44,410 nt of DNA, taken from the NCBI GenBank assembly GCA_021798015.1, contig JAJZYP010000004.1:1-44410 (forward strand), written 5' to 3'. A program made the translations under genes and the position numbers. The DNA comes from a bacterium (lineage in GTDB: Bacteria; SZUA-79; Acidulodesulfobacterales; Acidulodesulfobacteraceae). Positions 20,770 through 28,603 of the stretch are shown here, piece after piece. Below the pieces are notes generated by a model that saw only the letters and a list, made by a program, of their open reading frames with translations, was not told the origin of the DNA and made no database searches. The first letter of the stretch is position 1. Each line of letters starts with the position of its first letter.

Positions 20770-21813
20770 ATGGATTTAAAAACAGAAAACACGGCAATAG
20801 CAGATGAATCTAAATTTAAATACAAAAGGATTTTAACAGGGGATAGACCTACAGGTCCCCTTCATCTTGGACATTATGCAGGTTCATTAAAGAACAGAGT
20901 CAGGCTTCAGGATAAGTATGAAACATTTATATTAATTGCCGATATTCAAGCGCTTACGACAAATTTTGAACATCCGGAAAAACTTAAAGAAAATATTTTT
21001 ATTGTTGCTTTAGACTATCTTTCCGCCGGTATAGATCCTAATTTATCTACAATAATTATTCAATCAATGATACCGGAAATTTCCGAACTAACAACCTTTT
21101 TTTCGATGTTGATATCCATTAATCCCCTAAAACACAACCCGACAATTAAAACGGAAGCAAAGGAAAGGGGGTATAAGGAATTAACCTATGGTTTTTTGGG
21201 CTATCCCGTAAGTCAAACCGCCGATATTGCAATTTTTAAAGCGGATTTGGTGCCCGTGGGCATAGACCAGCTTCCGCATATAGAACTTGCAAGAAAAATA
21301 GTTAGGAAATTCAATGAATTATATAACGGAAAACTGATAGAACCTTTTGCCTTGATAGATAAATTTCCAAAGTTAGTCGGGCTTGACGGTAACCTTAAAA
21401 TGAGTAAATCTTATGGAAATGCAATTAACCTCTCCGACGACTTTAACCTGATTAAATCCAAAATCAGGTCGGCTTTAACGGATAAAAACAGAATTCATCC
21501 GACCGATAAAGGTAATCCTGAAATTTGCACCATTTATGCTTATCATAAGGCGTTTTCAAATGAAATCCTTATTAAAGAAACCGAATATAACTGCAAAAAC
21601 GGCAAAATAGGATGTGTTGCATGCAAGGAAAACCTTTTTAATACTATCAAAAAACTTCTTGAACCGATGAATGAAAGAAGAACTTATTATTTAAACAATA
21701 AAGATTTGATTTGGGATATACTGTTTACCGGAACCGGCAATGCTAAAATAATCGCTTCGGAAACCATCAAAGAAGTAAAAGAATCAATGAAAATATTATA
21801 TCGCACCCCATAA
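20770..21813 (+). CDS. trpS: Tryptophanyl-tRNA synthetase
   Basis: TrpS charges tRNA-Trp. The 347-residue class I synthetase has the HIGH-type motif HLGHYAGS near the N-terminus (after GDRPTGPL) and the KMSKS motif within LKMSKSYGNAI. The C-terminal part (NCKNGKIGCVACK, then PMNERRTYY) is typical of the family. I choose ATG 20770 over GTG 20758, because the GTG is part of the likely ribosome site AGGTG lying 9 nt before the ATG. The next gene on this strand, the DsrE-like one, starts 90 nt downstream and seems to have its own promoter. Confidence 0.96.
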   Translation: MDLKTENTAIADESKFKYKRILTGDRPTGPLHLGHYAGSLKNRVRLQDKYETFILIADIQALTTNFEHPEKLKENIFIVALDYLSAGIDPNLSTIIIQSMIPEISELTTFFSMLISINPLKHNPTIKTEAKERGYKELTYGFLGYPVSQTADIAIFKADLVPVGIDQLPHIELARKIVRKFNELYNGKLIEPFALIDKFPKLVGLDGNLKMSKSYGNAINLSDDFNLIKSKIRSALTDKNRIHPTDKGNPEICTIYAYHKAFSNEILIKETEYNCKNGKIGCVACKENLFNTIKKLLEPMNERRTYYLNNKDLIWDILFTGTGNAKIIASETIKEVKESMKILYRTP

Positions 21814-21836
21814 CATAATTTTGGGCTATTGCAAAT

Positions 21837-21893
21837 TAACTGATTTTAATGTTATTATATAACATTATGCGTATATGCAAAATTTAAAGGAGG
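21837..21893 (+). promoter_or_regulatory. Candidate promoter, operator-like palindrome and ribosome site of the DsrE-like gene
   Basis: A TTGCAA box and TATTAT/TATAAC boxes about 17-18 nt further on resemble a sigma70 promoter. A perfect palindrome with 7-bp arms (AATGTTA and TAACATT, 5-nt centre, 21848-21866) overlaps the -10 region, where a repressor would act. AAAGGAGG at 21886-21893 is a strong ribosome site 10 nt before the ATG. The promoter call is by eye in AT-rich DNA; the palindrome and the ribosome site are directly visible. Confidence 0.5.
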
Positions 21894-21903
21894 ATTATTC
21901 GTA

Positions 21904-22281
21904 ATGGCAAACAAACTTTTTATTATGCTTCAAAACACTACACCTTCTAGCCCACATACCCTTGGAGCGCCATTTTTTCAAGCTGCAGCCGCCGCAACAA
22001 TGGACTATGAAGTAGAGGTTGTTTTAACGGCTGATGCCGGTCTTTTAATGAAAAAGGGAGTGGCTAAAAACTTAAGAGTCAAAGAGGGAAGCCCAAAATC
22101 AGTCTATGATTTTATTAAAGATGCTTATGACGCCGGCGTTGTTTTTAAGGTATGCACCCCTGCCCTTGAATTAAACGATATTACAAAAGACGACCTTATA
22201 GAAGAATGCAGCGGGGTTGTCGGCGGGGCTTATGTTGTTGAAATGGTAATGGATGATAATGTTAAAACCCTTTCATACTAA
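21904..22281 (+). CDS. DsrE/DsrF-family protein
   Basis: This 125-residue cytoplasmic protein has the DsrE-fold pattern: an N-terminal beta strand (KLFIMLQNTT), an alanine-rich helix (FFQAAAAATM), a strand with EVVLTADAGLLM, and the conserved KVCTPALELN segment with Cys84, plus a second Cys at 102. In DsrE/TusD relatives the equivalent cysteine carries or relays sulfane sulfur. A strong ribosome site and a private promoter point to high or regulated expression. No dsr, tusA or hdr genes are in the window, so a role in sulfur relay is inferred only from the family. Confidence 0.8.
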   Translation: MANKLFIMLQNTTPSSPHTLGAPFFQAAAAATMDYEVEVVLTADAGLLMKKGVAKNLRVKEGSPKSVYDFIKDAYDAGVVFKVCTPALELNDITKDDLIEECSGVVGGAYVVEMVMDDNVKTLSY

Positions 22282-22288
22282 ACCGGTT

Positions 22289-22352
22289 AAAAAAAAGGGT
22301 TAGATTTATTTACAAATAAATAAGACAACAAATAAATCTAACCCTTTTTTTT
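22289..22352. terminator. Bidirectional terminator: perfect 23-bp inverted repeat
   Basis: Arms at 22289-22311 and 22330-22352 are exact reverse complements (A8-GGG-TTAGATTTATTT on the left), separated by an 18-nt loop. On either strand the stem ends in a run of eight T, so it can stop transcription from the DsrE-like gene (ending 22281) and from the opposing gene (ending 22374). Confidence 0.9.
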
Positions 22353-22373
22353 ACCTTTTTTTAAATATTATTA

Positions 22374-23033
22374 TCATCCTACTTTTGAAAGATTATTGAG
22401 CGCATATTCTTTTACCCCTTCCAATAAGGTAAATCTATCAAGGATTACGGTTTCACACGGCATTGACCTTACAAAAAGCGGGTTATTTACAAGTCCGCCG
22501 GTTAAATATATCTTTTTGGGCTTTCTTGCAAATCTATACATCGAGATACAAACGCCTTTGATTAACCTTGCGGCAGCTATCTCAGGTTCCACACCTCCTG
22601 CCACAAAATCAAAAACATGCCCCATCCCAAGAAGTCCGCATGTGGCAGTTATGAATTCTTTTTGCGGCTCAATCTTTGAATAATCTATGTTTAGGTAATT
22701 ACCCAAAATCTCGATAGCCTGACCCGTAAAAGCGCCGCATTCGGTATTCCAATCCGAATGTATAAAATTCCTATTCTCAAAAACGACATATTTTGCATCC
22801 CTTGAGCCAATATCAAGCAGGGTAAAGGAGTCCTCTTTTATAAGTTTTTTACCGGCGTTAGCTAACGCTATAATCTCATTAACCGAATGCCGCGCAAACC
22901 TATTAATGTTATGACCTGTGCCTACGTCGGCTTTAAATGTTTTTTCAAGATCAGATACCCTTTTTACTATCTTATCGTTCGTATCGGTATTTAATATTTT
23001 AGCGTAAGTTGTTCCTGCATCAAGTAATACCAT
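22374..23033 (-). CDS. ASKHA-type ATPase of the BadF/BadG/HgdC activator family
   Basis: The 219-residue protein has the acetate-kinase/Hsp70 fold signatures: phosphate-1 motif VLLDAGTTYAKI at the N-terminus, phosphate-2 TLLDIGSRDAKYV near residue 71, and the adenosine motif YLTGGLVNNP near 176. Cys99 (TECGAFTG) and Cys132 (TATCGLLGMG) match the two cysteines that hold the bridging [4Fe-4S] cluster in 2-hydroxyacyl-CoA dehydratase and benzoyl-CoA reductase activators. Such activators use ATP to push a low-potential electron into a partner. At 219 residues it is shorter than the usual 255-270. Its partner is presumably the gene just upstream (22-nt gap); no CoA dehydratase or reductase is nearby. 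Confidence 0.8.
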   Translation of the reverse strand: MVLLDAGTTYAKILNTDTNDKIVKRVSDLEKTFKADVGTGHNINRFARHSVNEIIALANAGKKLIKEDSFTLLDIGSRDAKYVVFENRNFIHSDWNTECGAFTGQAIEILGNYLNIDYSKIEPQKEFITATCGLLGMGHVFDFVAGGVEPEIAAARLIKGVCISMYRFARKPKKIYLTGGLVNNPLFVRSMPCETVILDRFTLLEGVKEYALNNLSKVG

Positions 23034-23055
23034 ATTTTACATCCCCATTTAAGCT

Positions 23056-23994
23056 TTATATAACATTATTTAATTGCAAGAATGCGGTTAATTTGGCTAC
23101 CGTGCTTCTCGTAAGCCCGATATCCATATCGATGAAAATTCCCCTTGGATGTTTGCCGGCAAGGTAAGATGCAAGACCCGCCTTTGGACAAAAACTCTGC
23201 GAAAAAAACACCGTCGGCACATCAGAGTCGAACTCTAATTCTAATTTAAGGTCTCCGGGGGTAAGATTTTCTACACACCTTGTCCAGCCGTAAACATGAG
23301 TTTCATCTGGAAAATAATTTGCGATACTAAAATCTCCCCAGGGCGGCGTCCCCCAAAAAGCGCATTTCGGTTTAACATATTCAGGTCTGAACGGTTTTTT
23401 CTTTTCTATATCGCGATAAAAATAGCCCGCTATTTTGCCAAATTTTTCATCTAAGGGGATACCGCTTTTACAAATAAAATCCCCTTTCCTTTCTAAGTCG
23501 TTATTTTTTACCCGTCTTAACTTAATTTTAAGTTCGTTTTCGATAAAATCGGCAACAAACCCCATTTCATTGCATCTGCAAATCTCGGAATCCTCGATGA
23601 TTATCTCCGCAATCGGATTTCTTCCGACCAAAACAGAATCCATCACGTCTTCGGTCCAATAATCCGTAACCGACAAAATATTGGCAATTATTCTTTTTAT
23701 TTGAGCGCAATATGCTTTGGGAAGTATGTTATCGGTAGGTTCGGTGATAAGCTGGTCCACCTTATACATATCCAATGATAGAATTATGGCGCTTTTTTGT
23801 ATTAACTCGGTCATTACCTCTTTTGGCGGAATGCCTATGATACCGACAAATGGCTTGTCTTTAGGGTTTTGAAGAAAGGATTTTTCTTTTCCTTGAACAA
23901 ATCCATGCCTCGTTAAAACCATATCCTGCATCGGATTATAATTTTTATCATCCTGTTTATCCAAATTATACGCACCCCTTTGTAATTTAGTCAT
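23056..23994 (-). CDS. Cysteine-containing protein of unknown function, partner of the BadF-like ATPase
   Basis: I do not recognise this 312-residue protein with confidence. It has seven cysteines (96, 139, 141, 175, 211, 240, 269), including CRC at 139-141 and the segments KCAFWGTPPWGDF and SQSFCPKAGLASYL, which could hold a metal cluster. There is no signal peptide or membrane span. It lies 22 nt upstream of the BadF/HgdC-like ATPase, so it may be the acceptor that the ATPase reduces, in the manner of a 2-hydroxyacyl-CoA dehydratase subunit or another reductively activated protein. The start ATG has little Shine-Dalgarno sequence; ATG codons 22 and 25 are possible alternatives. Confidence 0.6.
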   Translation of the reverse strand: MTKLQRGAYNLDKQDDKNYNPMQDMVLTRHGFVQGKEKSFLQNPKDKPFVGIIGIPPKEVMTELIQKSAIILSLDMYKVDQLITEPTDNILPKAYCAQIKRIIANILSVTDYWTEDVMDSVLVGRNPIAEIIIEDSEICRCNEMGFVADFIENELKIKLRRVKNNDLERKGDFICKSGIPLDEKFGKIAGYFYRDIEKKKPFRPEYVKPKCAFWGTPPWGDFSIANYFPDETHVYGWTRCVENLTPGDLKLELEFDSDVPTVFFSQSFCPKAGLASYLAGKHPRGIFIDMDIGLTRSTVAKLTAFLQLNNVI

Positions 23995-24007
23995 AAAAAT
24001 ATCTTAC

Positions 24008-24022
24008 AGGATTTTAAATCCT
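24008..24022. repeat. Short palindrome upstream of the unknown/BadF pair
   Basis: Seven-base arms AGGATTT and AAATCCT flank a single T, 14 nt before the start at 23994. The position suits an operator or a leader hairpin for the minus-strand pair, but a 15-nt palindrome in AT-rich DNA can be chance. Confidence 0.35.
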
Positions 24023-24090
24023 TAATAAATGACTTTTGTCACGGAAATTGGACTTTATCTATTTGTCTAACTCTATTCGGAAAATTTCAA

Positions 24091-25005
24091 TTAACAAACA
24101 TCGCAAATAAACTCTACTGCGGATGTTGCGGCAAGAGCGCCCTCGCCAACCGCCGTTGAAACCTGAAGTAATTTTTTTGAATTGGCATCTCCTGCGGCAA
24201 ATACGCCCGGCATTGAGGTCATTAAAGTATAATGATCGGTTTTTATAAAACCGTTTTCATCCTTTTCTAAATTTTTTAAAAATGAGGTCTGGGGTATTAT
24301 TCCGATGAAAATAAACACCCCCTTTACGGGAATGGTTTTTCTTTCTTTGGTCTTAACATTCTCAATCGTCACAGATTCCACCGTTTTTGTTCCATTAATA
24401 GAAACAGGCGTATGTTCTAATTCCAAGGTAACATTTTTAGCATTATGAAGTCTTTCCTGGATTATTTTTTCGGCTCTAAACTCTTTTCTTCTATGAATTA
24501 AAACAATCGATTTTACGATTTTTGTAAGATAATTAGCTTCTTTAACTGCGGTGTCTCCTCCTCCTATAACGGCAATATCTTCATCCTTGAAAAACGGACC
24601 ATCGCAGGTTGCGCAGTACGACACCCCTCTTCCTGTAAACTCTCTTTCACCCGGTATATTAAGCCTTTTAGGGGATGCCCCAACCGTTATGATAACGGTT
24701 TTTGCCTGATAAGTTCCGTCAACGCCTGTTATAATTTTATATTCCCCGCCATCCGCAATGTCTTTTATTTCGTCATAAATAATATTTAAACCAAGCCCTT
24801 TGGCATGTTCCTCAAATTTTTGCATAAGTTCGACACCTGAAAGCGATGGAAAACCGGGGTAATTTCCGATATTATCCGAAAGCGCAATTTGCCCCCCAAC
24901 CGCCATTTTTTCTATTAAAACAAGATTAAGACGGGCCCTGAGGGCATATATCGCAGCGGATAGCCCCGACGGACCACCGCCAATTATAATCAAGTCGTAA
25001 ATCAT
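24091..25005 (-). CDS. trxB: Thioredoxin reductase
   Basis: TrxB passes electrons from NADPH through FAD to thioredoxin. The 304-residue flavoprotein has the FAD-binding GGGPSGLSAA at the N-terminus, the redox-active CATC (Cys131, Cys134) in SYCATCDGPFF, the NAD(P)-binding GGGDTA right after it, and the C-terminal FAD motif GVFAAGDAN. Length and order match the family. It is the first gene of a short minus-strand group, ahead of the unknown/BadF-like pair (96-nt gap), and diverges from the permease gene. Confidence 0.96.
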   Translation of the reverse strand: MIYDLIIIGGGPSGLSAAIYALRARLNLVLIEKMAVGGQIALSDNIGNYPGFPSLSGVELMQKFEEHAKGLGLNIIYDEIKDIADGGEYKIITGVDGTYQAKTVIITVGASPKRLNIPGEREFTGRGVSYCATCDGPFFKDEDIAVIGGGDTAVKEANYLTKIVKSIVLIHRRKEFRAEKIIQERLHNAKNVTLELEHTPVSINGTKTVESVTIENVKTKERKTIPVKGVFIFIGIIPQTSFLKNLEKDENGFIKTDHYTLMTSMPGVFAAGDANSKKLLQVSTAVGEGALAATSAVEFICDVC

Positions 25006-25177
25006 CTAACTTACCTCCATTATTTATAATTTTTAAATAAATAAAATTCTTTTCGGCTTATTTTATGTTGTTTTGTATAGAGACAATTAATATAATACTT
25101 TATAACATGGAATATAAAAATATTACTATTTATATATATTTAAACATATATAATCTTTTTAATCAAACACTTAAACT
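25006..25177. promoter_or_regulatory. Divergent region between trxB and the APC permease
   Basis: This 172-nt region is extremely AT-rich and must drive trxB leftward and the permease rightward. TATAAT in the segment around 25149-25154 lies about 25 nt before the permease ATG, and no Shine-Dalgarno sequence precedes that ATG, so the permease mRNA may have a very short leader. No protein-binding palindrome is convincing. Confidence 0.3.
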
Positions 25178-26749
25178 ATGAAAAAATCCCTTAATCTATT
25201 ACAGTTAACATTCGCTTCAACAAGCGCCATTATCGGCTCGGGATGGCTTCTGGGAATATATGTCAGCGCAAAATATGCAGGTCCGGCCTCAATATTTTCA
25301 TGGTTTATCAGCGGGTTTGCCATAATGCTTATAGCGTTGGTTTATAGCGAGCTTGGGGCTATGATTCCCGCTGCGGGAGGACTCGCAAGATACCCAAAAT
25401 ATACCCACGGGGCATTTTTAGGATTTATAACAAGCTGGATACTTATCATAGCCGGCGCGGCTGTTAGCACCATCGAGACGGAAGCAACCGTCCAATACCT
25501 TAATTTTTATATACATAACCTTTTTGTAGATCAAACACTCACGCATTTAGGACTGATTTTTGCTTTTTTTATCCTTATTTTTTTCTTTTTGCTTAATCTG
25601 TTCGGGGCGAAAATATTTGCCAAAACTAACACTTTTCTCACCTATTTTAAAATCTTGATACTTATAATCGCCGCTACCGCACTTATTTACGTTTCCGTTA
25701 GAAACGACAATATCAAAAATCTTGCAAGTTATAATTTAATGCCTTACGGCTATGACGGCATTATGAAAAGCATATCTTTAGGAGGAGTGGTATTTTCATA
25801 TCTCGGTTTTAGGCAGGCTATAGACCTCTCAGGTGAAGCCAAAAAACCGGGAAGGGATGTCCCCATTGCAACTATATTATCGGTCGTTATAGGAATTATG
25901 GCATACACATTGCTTGCGTTCAGTTTTATCGTATCGGTTCCGCAGGTAAAAAACAATTCATGGAATATGCTGAATTTTTCATCTCCTTTCGTAAATTTAT
26001 TAAATCTTTACGGATTACCCGTATTTGCTTTGATAGTAGTATTTGGAGCTGTAATATCCCCGTTTGCGACGGGACTGGTATATATGGGAACCACGTCGAG
26101 GGTAACCTACGCCATGTCTAAGATGAAATTTTTGCCCAAAAGTTTTCATTTAAACTTTAACAGATATGGAACGGCTTATATATCTCTTATTTTTACTTTT
26201 TTTCTTTCCGTATTATATCTTCTTCCATTTCCAAGCTGGCAATCTTTGGTTGGAATAATCACATCGGGAATGGTACTTACTTATGTTCTGGGCCCGATTG
26301 GGCTTATGACCTTTCGGAAATTAGACCCTCATAGAAAGAGACCTTTTTATCTCCCGTTTGCAAATACTATTTCTTTACTGGCATTTATAGTCGGAACATT
26401 GATTATCTACTGGTCAGGTTTCGATGTTTTATGGAAACTCGGGATAGGAATATCCGCGGGGGTTATACTTTTTCTTTTTACGAATTTTAATAAAATTAAA
26501 AATAAATTAAGAGAAACGGTTATATCGGGACTCTGGTTTCTGTTTTATATAATCGTTATTTTAATAGTATCATTCTTGGGGAGTAAAAATTTTGGCGGCA
26601 ACAATACCATCAAATCGCCTTACGACTTGATTACCGTGATTTTACTTGCCGTCTTGTTTTACTTTATTGCAATTAACACCTCAATAAAAAAAGAAGAGAT
26701 GAAAATGATAATGGAGGAAGAATTCATCGGGGAAGAGTTTGAAATTTAA
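25178..26749 (+). CDS. APC-family amino-acid permease
   Basis: The 523-residue protein has about 12-14 membrane helices and opens with the APC-superfamily pattern SAIIGSGWLLGIYVSAKYAG (helix 1, where the GSG loop binds substrate backbone in this family), followed by ALVYSELGAMIPAAGG in helix 2 and RQAIDLSGEAKKPGRDVP in helix 6 to loop 6. These are classic features of amino-acid/polyamine/organocation transporters. The substrate cannot be told from sequence. It is a single-gene unit between a divergent promoter and a bidirectional terminator. Confidence 0.9.
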   Translation: MKKSLNLLQLTFASTSAIIGSGWLLGIYVSAKYAGPASIFSWFISGFAIMLIALVYSELGAMIPAAGGLARYPKYTHGAFLGFITSWILIIAGAAVSTIETEATVQYLNFYIHNLFVDQTLTHLGLIFAFFILIFFFLLNLFGAKIFAKTNTFLTYFKILILIIAATALIYVSVRNDNIKNLASYNLMPYGYDGIMKSISLGGVVFSYLGFRQAIDLSGEAKKPGRDVPIATILSVVIGIMAYTLLAFSFIVSVPQVKNNSWNMLNFSSPFVNLLNLYGLPVFALIVVFGAVISPFATGLVYMGTTSRVTYAMSKMKFLPKSFHLNFNRYGTAYISLIFTFFLSVLYLLPFPSWQSLVGIITSGMVLTYVLGPIGLMTFRKLDPHRKRPFYLPFANTISLLAFIVGTLIIYWSGFDVLWKLGIGISAGVILFLFTNFNKIKNKLRETVISGLWFLFYIIVILIVSFLGSKNFGGNNTIKSPYDLITVILLAVLFYFIAINTSIKKEEMKMIMEEEFIGEEFEI

Positions 26750-26915
26750 AATTTCACAAGTAGCTTAAATTATTATGTTATATTTATTTTGACATATTCT
26801 AAGCAAATCAAAAAATTATTATTTATTGCTATTGATAGAATACAATTATGATGCAAAACGAGGAATCAAAAAAATAACTGAGATAACAAGCTGTATGGCA
26901 AAAATAAGTAATAAT

Positions 26916-26954
26916 TAGCCCCTTACGGAATCAAACTAAAACCGTAAGGGGCTA
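26916..26954. terminator. Bidirectional terminator between the permease and cytochrome c genes
   Basis: Perfect 13-bp arms (TAGCCCCTTACGG at 26916-26928, its complement at 26942-26954) enclose a 13-nt loop. A T-rich stretch follows on the plus strand (TTGTCTTTTTC) and a looser one on the minus strand. It lies between convergent genes ending at 26749 and 26977. Confidence 0.85.
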
Positions 26955-26976
26955 TTGTCTTTTTCACCTTTGCAAG

Positions 26977-27633
26977 CTATTTTAACGACTCAAGATATCT
27001 GGCAATCGTATTAAGTTGCGATGCGGGAATATTTTTAAATTCCGGCATTATCACAAGATAAGTATGACCGTTAATAGTAGCCGGAATTCCATAAGTAAAA
27101 TGTACTTTAGGATCTACTATCTGAGCTTCAATCCATGAAAGACTCCTCGTCTTACCAACATGGGAAAGGTCTGGACCAACATTTCCTCCTGCTCCATCTA
27201 TGCGATGACAGGCAATACAGTTATCCGCCCTGAAAAGCGCCAGCCCTGCAGGCGGTTTTTTATAAGCTAAATTTGCTCTTTTCTGTGGAAATGTTTTGAT
27301 ATACTCCGCCAATTTATTTACCACAGAAGGCGGAATAGTTTTAAAACCCGGCATTCTTACAAGATAAATCTTTTTGTTAATTTTTGTTTTAGTTCCCAAG
27401 ACAAAATGAGTGCCGGGATGCAGTATCTGGGCTTTAATCCAGGAAAGACTTTTTATCTTTCCAACATTGGAAAGGTCGGGACCGACTATTCCTCCCTCGT
27501 GTCCTAATGTATGACAATCGATGCAGTAGTATTTCTTAAAAAGTTTAGGTCCCGAGGGCATTGCAAAAGCAAAACTCGAAACAACAAAAATAATCGCAAA
27601 GCAAAGAGCCGCGATAAAAATATACTTTTTCAT
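26977..27633 (-). CDS. Tandem di-heme cytochrome c, periplasmic
   Basis: The 218-residue protein has a Sec signal peptide (about residues 1-24) and two copies of a c-type cytochrome unit about 102 residues long. Unit 1 has C37-x2-C40-H41 and Met94; unit 2 has C139-x2-C142-H143 and Met186. Each unit repeats the motif GPDLSxVGKxxSLSWIxAQI and ends with a short helix, so it arose by internal duplication. The same motif occurs in the single-domain cytochromes at 39235 and 39680. A strong GGAGGG ribosome site precedes the ATG. It follows the second response-regulator gene at a distance of 270 nt. A role as electron shuttle for the molybdoenzyme or cd1-like protein is inferred. Confidence 0.9.
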   Translation of the reverse strand: MKKYIFIAALCFAIIFVVSSFAFAMPSGPKLFKKYYCIDCHTLGHEGGIVGPDLSNVGKIKSLSWIKAQILHPGTHFVLGTKTKINKKIYLVRMPGFKTIPPSVVNKLAEYIKTFPQKRANLAYKKPPAGLALFRADNCIACHRIDGAGGNVGPDLSHVGKTRSLSWIEAQIVDPKVHFTYGIPATINGHTYLVIMPEFKNIPASQLNTIARYLESLK

Positions 27634-27727
27634 TTCTTTTCCCTCCTTAATCTTAACTTATAATTAAACATTTAATTAAACATTTTTCTTTAAAACATTT
27701 ATTTAGAACAATCTCTTTAAAAATTAT

Positions 27728-27764
27728 CCCTCCCCCGCCAAAGGGGGGCTTAAGAGGGGGGAGT
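27728..27764. repeat. G/C-run inverted repeat in the cytochrome c upstream region
   Basis: A strikingly GC-rich island in AT-rich DNA: CTCCCCC at 27730-27736 can pair with GGGGGAG at 27757-27763, and an alternative inner hairpin pairs CCCCC with GGGGG around GCCAAA. It lies 95 nt or more upstream of the cytochrome c start. It looks like a mobile-type palindromic repeat, or a remnant of one, rather than a promoter. Confidence 0.5.
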
Positions 27765-27841
27765 GATAATTACGAATCATTGATGTATTATTCCCATCCT
27801 TTATTTACAATTATATTGCGAATAGCTTTTAATTTATGCAA

Positions 27842-27887
27842 GATAAATACTGATTTTTGTAAGATAAATTTATATATAAAATGTAGG
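27842..27887. promoter_or_regulatory. Shared 46-bp upstream element, copy 1
   Basis: This block matches 40092-40137 at 40 of 46 positions, with 28 of 29 in its first part. It holds two GATAAAT heptamers with starts 21 bp apart (two helical turns), with TACTGAT between, close to a NarL-type heptamer. It lies 16 nt beyond the stop codon of one LuxR-type regulator and 209 nt upstream of the di-heme cytochrome c. The parallel placement suggests a regulator binding site or promoter, or a relic of a regulator-cytochrome duplication. Confidence 0.6.
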
Positions 27888-27903
27888 GGAAAAACCTATA
27901 CCG

Positions 27904-28560
27904 CTATTTTAAAATTTTAAGTTTTTCTATTATAAAATCTACGATTTCGGATTTCTTTTTAAAGCCCAATTTTTTTATTCCCCTTAAGCGATATGATGCA
28001 ATAGTCTTTTCACTCAATAAGTATTTTTCCGCTATTTCTTTATTTGTAAAACCCTTAACAATACCGAACATAACCTCCTTTTCCCTTGAACTTAAACTAT
28101 TCCAGAGAAGATCCACTTTACTTAACTCGTTAGCCCGGGTTTTGAACTGTGAATCACTCATAAATCCATCTATCATAGAAGGGTGAATATAAAACTCTCC
28201 CCTTGCCACTGTCTTTATTGCATAGATTAAATCATAATCCATGGCTTTTTTTACCAAAAAACCGGAAACACCCAAATCAAGAGCTTTTTCAAGATATTGT
28301 CTATCTTTATGCTTAGTAAGCATCAATATTTTTGACTGCGGCGATATCTTTTTAAACTTTGGAATGAAATCCAGTCCGTTTACATCCTGCAAACATATAT
28401 TAAACAATATAATGTCGGGTTTTTTTGATTTCACAAGCTTAATAGCAGATGATATATCTTGCGCCATACCAATCACTTTCATATCATCATAACTATTGAA
28501 CAAAACCTTTAAGGCGGTAAGTAATATATAGTGATCGTCAACTATACATATTGTTATCAT
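27904..28560 (-). CDS. NarL/LuxR-type response regulator with Asn at the phosphorylation site
   Basis: The 218-residue protein has a receiver domain (1-120) and a LuxR-type helix-turn-helix (about 150-215, LSSREKEVMFGIVKGFTNKE). I prefer the ATG at 28560, which has GGAG 6 nt upstream and gives the usual MITICIVDDH start, over an in-frame ATG at 28602. The acidic pair D8-D9 and the later Thr and Lys of the switch are present, but the phosphoacceptor position is Asn54 (ILFNICLQ) where its paralogue at 40169 has Asp54 (ILLDLSLP). No sensor kinase is adjacent. It follows the molybdoenzyme gene after a 104-bp inverted-repeat element and precedes the di-heme cytochrome c. It may act without phosphorylation. 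Confidence 0.92.
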   Translation of the reverse strand: MITICIVDDHYILLTALKVLFNSYDDMKVIGMAQDISSAIKLVKSKKPDIILFNICLQDVNGLDFIPKFKKISPQSKILMLTKHKDRQYLEKALDLGVSGFLVKKAMDYDLIYAIKTVARGEFYIHPSMIDGFMSDSQFKTRANELSKVDLLWNSLSSREKEVMFGIVKGFTNKEIAEKYLLSEKTIASYRLRGIKKLGFKKKSEIVDFIIEKLKILK

Positions 28561-28603
28561 CTCTCGCTCCGCAAACGGTTTATATAAAAATCGGATTATC
28601 ATT

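Noticed and set aside
25120-25165. TATATA-rich palindromes before the permease gene as an operator
   Set aside because: Such symmetry is expected by chance in DNA made almost only of A and T.
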